From positions 2,232,001-2,296,000 of the forward strand of contig NZ_CP151803.1 of assembly GCF_038446955.1 (NCBI RefSeq): a stretch of 64,000 nucleotides of DNA, given 5' to 3'. The stretch comes from Pedobacter sp. FW305-3-2-15-E-R2A2. GTDB lineage: Bacteria > Bacteroidota > Bacteroidia > Sphingobacteriales > Sphingobacteriaceae. Shown piece after piece: positions 59,701-64,000 of the stretch. The notes beneath the pieces are model-generated. The model saw nothing but the letters and a program-made list of their open reading frames with translations, had not been told where the DNA came from and searched no databases. Position numbers and translations under genes: made by a program. Position 1 is the first letter of the stretch. Every line of letters starts with the position of its first letter.

Positions 59701-59802
59701 CTGAGCAAGATCAAGGATTATGATCCTGAACTCAATGCCGTAACCGGAAGTTATTACCCGCAAACCAGAATTATGAGCGCAGGAATCAATATCTCTCTTT
59801 AA
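56728..59802 (+). CDS. SusC/RagA-type TonB-dependent transporter, second locus
   Basis: 1024 residues (Met3 is a possible alternative start). The signal peptide ends near VNAQS. A carboxypeptidase-regulatory-like domain lies at about 38-112 (ARVTGKVTDETGGGLPGVSVTVKGT). There is no STN domain, unlike the first SusC, so it is not expected to signal through FecR. The plug has EEIVVVGYGQQKKVTVTGSV and LIVIDGVANRGAFERINPDDVESI...GAQAANGVILITTKRG; the barrel ends AGINISL. It should import an oligosaccharide with the SusD that starts 17 bp downstream. Confidence 0.95.
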   Translation: MRMKLKLTLKVLMLCAVCGGQVGMTNVVNAQSVLKTTARVTGKVTDETGGGLPGVSVTVKGTGAAVSSDGSGNYSINVSGKGVLVFSFTGYITREVTVNEGSKVNVQLQVDQKVLEEIVVVGYGQQKKVTVTGSVATLKGDVLRQSPAANLSNAIAGRIPGVIASNRSGEPGNDFSTLLIRGKGTLNDNSPLIVIDGVANRGAFERINPDDVESITVLKDASAAIYGAQAANGVILITTKRGKLGKPTVTYTGSYGFTQPTQLPKLVDAGQYATYINEVNDRLGQPHQYSDADVQKYKDGTDPLNFPNTDWYDAVLKDFSPQTRHAISLSGGSEKIDHFISGEYLNQDGIFHKSATKYKQYNLRSNVSSQVSDHLKLSLNVAGRIEDRRYSNYSSGTIFAEVLSAYPTLPAYYPNGLPGPGLAGGRNPVLMASGATGYNKTKDYSLISDASFNLKMPYITQGLYLSGLAAFDFRFRNGKKLYDNWDAFRYNKNTQEYVNLRDTEGPINLNEDFRNYQLSTYNLKLGYERSFGRHQVTAFAAFEQSENYDEGISAYRTGYLSSKIDQIFIGGDKDKNNGSVASQSARRNFFGRFTYSYKERYLAEFILRHDGSFNFPKGKQWGTFPGLSLGWRISEEDFFKHNVSFVNQLKLKASWGKLGNDKIAPYQNLQQYNLDGGFYFGPDSEKQQGLSAGVAPNPGITWEVVNNTNVGIESSFFNGDLNFNADYFVSKRNRILIARNASVPSSTGLTGKLPAENIGKVNNRGFELELTYRHAVNKDFSYQLGGNYTFTKNKVVFMDEAANVPEWQKVQGHAMDSWLVYQTDGIYSTQAEIDNSVHLAGTKPGDIRYQDINGDQKITSDDRIRIFESPTPSSVFAFTAGFQYKGIGLDILLQGQGKARQLILPQQGNAITPPVWLFEDRWSVNNPGGKYPASFDRNDAINNRYSDFWLRNAAFLRLKNVELSYTLPKELTYRLSLQHLRVFLNGSNLFVLSKIKDYDPELNAVTGSYYPQTRIMSAGINISL

Positions 59803-59819
59803 TCCTAAATGAAACAATA

Positions 59820-61451
59820 ATGAAGATGAAAACTATATCTATATGCTTTTTGGGCTTATTGCTTTTAACGAACCTGAATTCCTGTAAAAAGGATTTTCTG
59901 GATAGAAAGCCCCTGGATACCTATTCAGAGCTCGATGTCTGGACAGATCTGAACCTGATACAGACCTTTATCAACTCCAAATACCGCGCCTTACCCCATT
60001 TTTATAACTGGGGAGCAGCAGCAAATGGACCCGGTTTATCCGCCGCATCCGATGAAGGATATTCCAAATTTAACTATGAAAATGTCTTTTTATGGAATAA
60101 AGGAGAAATAAGTCCGGACAACCTTTCTATGGACAGCTGGACCCCGGATTATAGCTTTATCCGCGATTGTAACTCCTTTTTTGAAAAAATAGGAGCGGTG
60201 AAAGGGGATGAGGGGATTAAAAAAAGGATGACTGGTGAAATGAAGTTTATCAGGGCCTGGTGTTATTTTAACCTCATTTCCCGCTATGGTGGTGTGCCAC
60301 TGATCACTAAAGTCTATAGCCTTTCTGATCCTGATTTCCTGGCAGCGAGAAATTCATATACCGAATGTATGGCTTTCGTCGTAAAGGAACTCGATGAGGC
60401 GATTCCAATGTTGCCAGACAGTTACAGTGGAAAAGACCTTGGCCGGGCAACCAAAGGAGCCGTTCTTGCCTTGAAATCCAGGGCCTTACTCTATGCCGCA
60501 AGTGCTTTGAACAATCCTTCCAACGACAGGGCGAAATGGCAGGCAGCGGCCGATGCCACCAAAGCCATGCTCGATGCACCTGGTTTTAGCCTATACAATG
60601 GAGCGGACTATAAACAACTGTTTTTAGAAAAATTCAACCGCGAAATTATCATGTCTTATGGGATGAATGGCACGGATTGGGAATCTTCACTTGATGTCAT
60701 GATTGCACCAAACGGATACCATGGCTGGTCTGTATATGCACCTTCCCAAAACCTGGTCGACGATTTTGAAATGAAAAACGGAAAGATGATCACCGATCCG
60801 GCATCAGGATACGACCCCACCAATCCGTATTTAAACAGGGATCCACGCTTCAATGCCACCATTATTTTTAACGGAACACCCTTTAAAGGACGCAATGCAG
60901 AGTACTTTAAAGGTGGCTTAGATAGCCCGCAGAGTCCCGTGGAGAATTGGAACGCCAGTCTGACGGGATACAACTGGCGTAAATACGCGGATGAAACGCA
61001 TGATATGGATGCGACCGGCAGCACACAAAACTGGGTCATCTTTCGCCTGGCAGAAGTCTATTTAAACTATGCAGAAGCACAATACGAACTGGGAAATGAA
61101 GCGGAAGCAAGGAACTATCTCAACCTGGTTCGTAGCAGGCCATCCGTAAATATGCCTCCCGTTACTGCCGGTTCTACCGCACTTCGGGATGCCATCAGAC
61201 ATGAGCGGGAGATTGAATTGTGCTTTGAAGGACATCGTTTTTATGATGTACGCAGGTGGAAAATCGCCGCAGTTACAGAGAATAAGCCGATCAGGGCAGT
61301 GAACATCACTAAAAACCAGAACGGTTCCTTTAGCTACGATTACTTTGATTTACAGCCGCGCAAGTTTCTGGAAGCCAATTATTTGTTTCCTATCCCTAAA
61401 TATGAAACACAAAAGAATAAATTGCTGATCCAGAACCCTGGTTATCAATAG
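59820..61451 (+). CDS. SusD/RagB-family lipoprotein, second locus
   Basis: 543 residues. The lipoprotein signal ends in LNSC. Landmarks include TGEMKFIRAWCYFNLISRYGGVPL, ATKGAVLALKSRALLYAAS, WVIFRLAEVYLNYAEAQYELG and AIRHEREIELCFEGHRFYDVRRWK, all diagnostic of SusD/RagB. It binds glycan at the surface over the SusC pore. A strong terminator follows, separating it from the regulator gene. Confidence 0.95.
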   Translation: MKMKTISICFLGLLLLTNLNSCKKDFLDRKPLDTYSELDVWTDLNLIQTFINSKYRALPHFYNWGAAANGPGLSAASDEGYSKFNYENVFLWNKGEISPDNLSMDSWTPDYSFIRDCNSFFEKIGAVKGDEGIKKRMTGEMKFIRAWCYFNLISRYGGVPLITKVYSLSDPDFLAARNSYTECMAFVVKELDEAIPMLPDSYSGKDLGRATKGAVLALKSRALLYAASALNNPSNDRAKWQAAADATKAMLDAPGFSLYNGADYKQLFLEKFNREIIMSYGMNGTDWESSLDVMIAPNGYHGWSVYAPSQNLVDDFEMKNGKMITDPASGYDPTNPYLNRDPRFNATIIFNGTPFKGRNAEYFKGGLDSPQSPVENWNASLTGYNWRKYADETHDMDATGSTQNWVIFRLAEVYLNYAEAQYELGNEAEARNYLNLVRSRPSVNMPPVTAGSTALRDAIRHEREIELCFEGHRFYDVRRWKIAAVTENKPIRAVNITKNQNGSFSYDYFDLQPRKFLEANYLFPIPKYETQKNKLLIQNPGYQ

Positions 61452-61490
61452 GGAGGTTCATCAACCTAAAAAAAATAGATATACTGAAGA

Positions 61491-61525
61491 AAAACCGTAC
61501 AGTGTACAAATGCTGTACGGTTTTT
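61491..61525 (+). terminator. Terminator after the second susD
   Basis: AAAACCGTACAG (61491-61502) pairs with CTGTACGGTTTT (61513-61524) around a 10-nt loop, with a T-run. Strong. Confidence 0.9.
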
Positions 61526-61587
61526 AATAATTGGAATGTTAAATTTGTTTTCCTGATCCCGGTCAGGCCTGCAATTAGATAAGATAT

Positions 61588-62604
61588 ATGAGGAATGTTT
61601 TTGAGAAAATACAAGAGTTGGAAGTAATTCCGGGTTATTCTAAACACGAGCAGTTGGTTCAGGGCTTTATTAACTCAATTGACAGTAAGATTCTGGTGAA
61701 AGGGGATCAGCTTCCTTCTGTAAACGTCATGATCAGGGAAACCGGATTTGCCCGGGAAACCATCGTGAAGGGGTATAAGGAGCTGATTGAGCGTGGAATT
61801 ATAGAATCAAAAAGAGGAATGGGCTATTATATCTCTAATGTAGATACTGGTCAGCCTTTAAAGGTTGCTTTGGTGCTGTACGCCTTTGATTCCATTCAGG
61901 AGACCTTTTACAATGCCTTTAGAGACCTTCTCGTGCCGAACGTTCATATTGATGTCTTCTTTCATCATCAGAATATTGATACTTTCGAAAGCATCATCAA
62001 TAACATCAGCGGAAAATATGGAATATATGTTGTCACGCCGATGCCTCATCCCAAAACGGCAAAGATCTTAAAGCTGCTTCCGCTTCAGAAAATGTTGATG
62101 ATTGACCGTTTTGAGCCTATGCAGGGCGATTTTTCCTACCTCAGTCAGGAATTTGAAGAGTCCAGTTACCGGGTATTTGTCGAATTGCTGGATACGATCA
62201 GAAAATTTGAGGAAATGGTCTTCTTTTCCAGACCCAATTCAGACCTGCCGATTGAAATCATGAAAGCCTTTAAAAGGTTTGTGAAGGATTATGACATCAA
62301 ATATCAAATAAAAAAGGAGTATCTGTCCGGTTCAGTAGAACAAGGGAAAGTCTATTTTATTTGTAACGACAGGCAGCTGTGGGCGATGCTTAAAGATTGT
62401 GAAAATCAAGGCATTACCCTCGGAAAGGAGGTCGGTATTTTATCTCAGGATGATGATCCCATTAAGGAAATCATTTGCGGTGGCATCACGACTTATTCTA
62501 CAGATTTTAACCTGATGGCACAGAAAGCAGCACAATTTGTCATTGGTCAGGAGCGGATACAAGAGGTGATTCCTACCGTGCTCAAGAGGCGGAAATCTCT
62601 TTAA
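61588..62604 (+). CDS. GntR-family regulator with LacI-like sugar-binding domain
   Basis: 338 residues. A GntR winged helix (about 15-88: GDQLPSVNVMIRETGFARETIVKGYKELIERGIIESKRGMGYYI) is followed by a periplasmic-binding-protein-like domain from about residue 95 (LKVALVLYAFDSIQETFYNAF, GIYVVTPMPH, GKEVGILSQDDDPIKEIICGGITTYSTDF). This architecture is found in Bacteroidota sugar-responsive regulators such as the fucose regulator of Bacteroides. It probably controls the SusC/SusD pair before it and the glycosidase-like gene after it. Confidence 0.9.
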   Translation: MRNVFEKIQELEVIPGYSKHEQLVQGFINSIDSKILVKGDQLPSVNVMIRETGFARETIVKGYKELIERGIIESKRGMGYYISNVDTGQPLKVALVLYAFDSIQETFYNAFRDLLVPNVHIDVFFHHQNIDTFESIINNISGKYGIYVVTPMPHPKTAKILKLLPLQKMLMIDRFEPMQGDFSYLSQEFEESSYRVFVELLDTIRKFEEMVFFSRPNSDLPIEIMKAFKRFVKDYDIKYQIKKEYLSGSVEQGKVYFICNDRQLWAMLKDCENQGITLGKEVGILSQDDDPIKEIICGGITTYSTDFNLMAQKAAQFVIGQERIQEVIPTVLKRRKSL

Positions 62605-62697
62605 CAATTTCATTTTCAGTTAATAAACGGTAATGGCGCTGGCCATTGCAAAGGCGATGTCATGACTTTTTTATTTTAACCCATTTAACCCATTGAA

Positions 62698-64000
62698 ATG
62701 ATAAAAATTAAATTGAAACTCTTGAAGATCTGTTTAATCCTGTTGGTCCTGATGACCATTCGAAACCTGGTTTTCGCCCAACAGCTGGACCTGCCGGTTC
62801 AGACAGACCGCTGGGAGATCAGGAAGGATGGCAGCATTTTTTGGACGATTACAGACCGGTTACCCCATGCCGACCATATTGAAATGAGCGGACAAAAGGT
62901 TTCTTTATGGCTGCAATACGAAGTAGATGCAGAAAAAAGGCTTCATTTGAAGCGTACTGTGGTATTTCCAACCTTTAGAATGAAACCCAATGATACCCAT
63001 TCCAGCCTGATGCAGGAGATTAAGGATGAGGAGCTTCCACAGATTCTTGTAGATGGAAAACCGATGAAAGAGGAACGCTTTAACGGTCATCAGCTGAAAG
63101 GTTTTCCGAATGTCCTGACGGGAATCCGGCTCGATGGAAGAATGGAGATTTACAGCAAAATAGGCGAAAAAGGCCTCGTTACTTTGAAAAGAACGCTGTT
63201 TCCTGCGGTTAGTCAGGCCATGGCGATAGAACAGTTGGTTTTTGTAAATCAAGGCGTTAAACCAGTCAGAATTTCAATGGACCATCAGTTTCGGGACATC
63301 CTGATCGATACCTCCAGAAGCTATCTGAAGCCACACCACCTCATCCTCCGCTCCGCCGCAAGCGGAAATGAACTGGTTAAACCCGGCGATTCCATCCGCT
63401 TTTCCATCACTTATCAGGCCGCTGCCAATGCAGCAGCAGCAATTGATATTGATGTGCTTGCGGAAGAATCAAAAAAAAAGAACCGCATCGGAGAGATCTC
63501 CCAAAAACTACAGTTGATCACTCCTGAACCCATTTTAAACACTGCTTTTGCCTTTGCCAAGCTCAGGGCGACAGAGAGTATTTTTAACACCAAAGGAGGC
63601 CTGATGCATGGTCCGGGTGGCCTTTCTTATTACGCCGCCATCTGGGCAAATGACCAGGCAGAGTATGTAAACCCCTTTTTCGCATTTTTAGGTGATGATC
63701 TGGGAAATAAATCGGCCATGAATGCCTATCGCATGTTTGCTGCGTATATGAACCCCGAATACAAACCCATTCCCAGCTCCATCATTGCAGAAGGAGAGGG
63801 CTTTTGGAATGGGGCCGGCGACCGTGGGGATCAGGCAATGATCGCTTATGGGGCTTCCCGATATGCCCTTGCGAATGGAAACATAGACTCCGCGCGCGTA
63901 TTATGGCCTTTGATTGAATGGTGCCTGGAATATTCCAGACGAAAGCTGAATAAAGATGGGGTAGTGGCTTCTAAAAGCGATGAGCTGGAAGGGAGGTTTC
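62698..64000 (+). CDS. Exported six-hairpin glycosidase-like protein, 3' end outside window
   Basis: ATG at 62698; 434 codons stay open to the right edge, so the C terminus is missing. A signal peptide (LKICLILLVLMTIRNLVFAQQ) is followed by a beta-rich domain (about 30-260: RWEIRKDGSIFWTITDRLPHADHIEMSG). Then a helical domain starts near residue 280 (LNTAFAFAKLRATES). It contains MHGPGGLSYYAAIWANDQAEYV and EGFWNGAGDRGDQAMIAYGASRYALANG, which resemble the (alpha/alpha)6 glycosidase fold with acidic catalytic residues. The glycoside hydrolase family cannot be named from the fragment. It lies 93 bp after the GntR-type regulator and is probably the enzyme of this locus. Confidence 0.7.
   Translation, partial: MIKIKLKLLKICLILLVLMTIRNLVFAQQLDLPVQTDRWEIRKDGSIFWTITDRLPHADHIEMSGQKVSLWLQYEVDAEKRLHLKRTVVFPTFRMKPNDTHSSLMQEIKDEELPQILVDGKPMKEERFNGHQLKGFPNVLTGIRLDGRMEIYSKIGEKGLVTLKRTLFPAVSQAMAIEQLVFVNQGVKPVRISMDHQFRDILIDTSRSYLKPHHLILRSAASGNELVKPGDSIRFSITYQAAANAAAAIDIDVLAEESKKKNRIGEISQKLQLITPEPILNTAFAFAKLRATESIFNTKGGLMHGPGGLSYYAAIWANDQAEYVNPFFAFLGDDLGNKSAMNAYRMFAAYMNPEYKPIPSSIIAEGEGFWNGAGDRGDQAMIAYGASRYALANGNIDSARVLWPLIEWCLEYSRRKLNKDGVVASKSDELEGRF

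Noticed and set aside
1..64000. CRISPR arrays, prophage, insertion sequences, tRNA or rRNA genes
   Set aside because: No regularly spaced repeats, transposase or integrase, tRNA-like cloverleaf or rRNA signature sequence was recognised by reading; a dedicated scan was not possible.

Overview
The window looks like a chromosome segment of a Bacteroidota member of the Sphingobacteriaceae, most likely Pedobacter or a close relative. This is an inference from gene content. The evidence is two SusC/SusD pairs, a FecI/FecR pair, a fused CcoN-CcoO cbb3 oxidase, a split KdpD, promoter boxes of the Bacteroidota form TTG / TAnnTTTG, and moderate GC. No rRNA, tRNA, CRISPR array, transposase or phage gene was seen. 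Genes are densely packed, and the last gene runs off the right edge.

Layout. 1-4340: the end of a potassium (kdp) locus, with an outer-membrane porin, a 40-residue membrane peptide, a stand-alone KdpD sensor domain and a separate histidine kinase. 4415-9792: an EamA exporter, then metE under a cobalamin riboswitch, fabH and a hotdog thioesterase. 9825-17156: a putative copper-handling cluster with two paralogous small Cys proteins, a helical lipoprotein, SCO1, a YHS protein, two consecutive MbnP-MbnH pairs and a barrel protein with a mature CDICGCG N terminus. 17204-28408: a polysaccharide-utilisation locus (ECF sigma, FecR, SusC with STN domain, SusD, NagX-like acetyltransferase, GH20 hexosaminidase), pointing to N-acetylhexosamine glycans. 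28557-31095: a small ORF and a DUF3299-folE-cobW operon behind a promoter overlapped by two TGCAA/TTGCA palindromes, suggesting metal (zinc) regulation.

31259-46251: a low-oxygen respiration region. A FixL-like PAS kinase keeping the haem-ligand His and FixL's key Arg lies beside a receiver-Crp fusion regulator, which could act as FixJ and FixK in one protein. Downstream are a Cys-tailed small protein and hemN. Facing them are a truncated globin and the complete cbb3 set ccoI-S-NO-Q-P-G-H plus a TauE/SafE-like protein. Four promoters in this region each carry a TGAT/TGAC-N4-ATCA/GTCA box about 62 bp upstream of the predicted transcription start. This suggests one oxygen-responsive regulon encoded next to its regulators.

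46559-56386: a tight six-gene operon around polyphosphate kinase: an HD-hydrolase/PycTM-like membrane fusion, ppk1, an SdiA-regulated-like lipoprotein, a GAF-like protein, an Omp85-type barrel with a kinase-like N-terminal domain, and an exported superoxide dismutase. 56608-64000: a second SusC/SusD locus with its own GntR-type regulator and a partial glycosidase-like gene.

Most worth follow-up: the oxygen circuit with its shared operators, the duplicated MbnP/MbnH copper cluster, the polyphosphate operon with its two unusual fusions, and the metal-type double operator.
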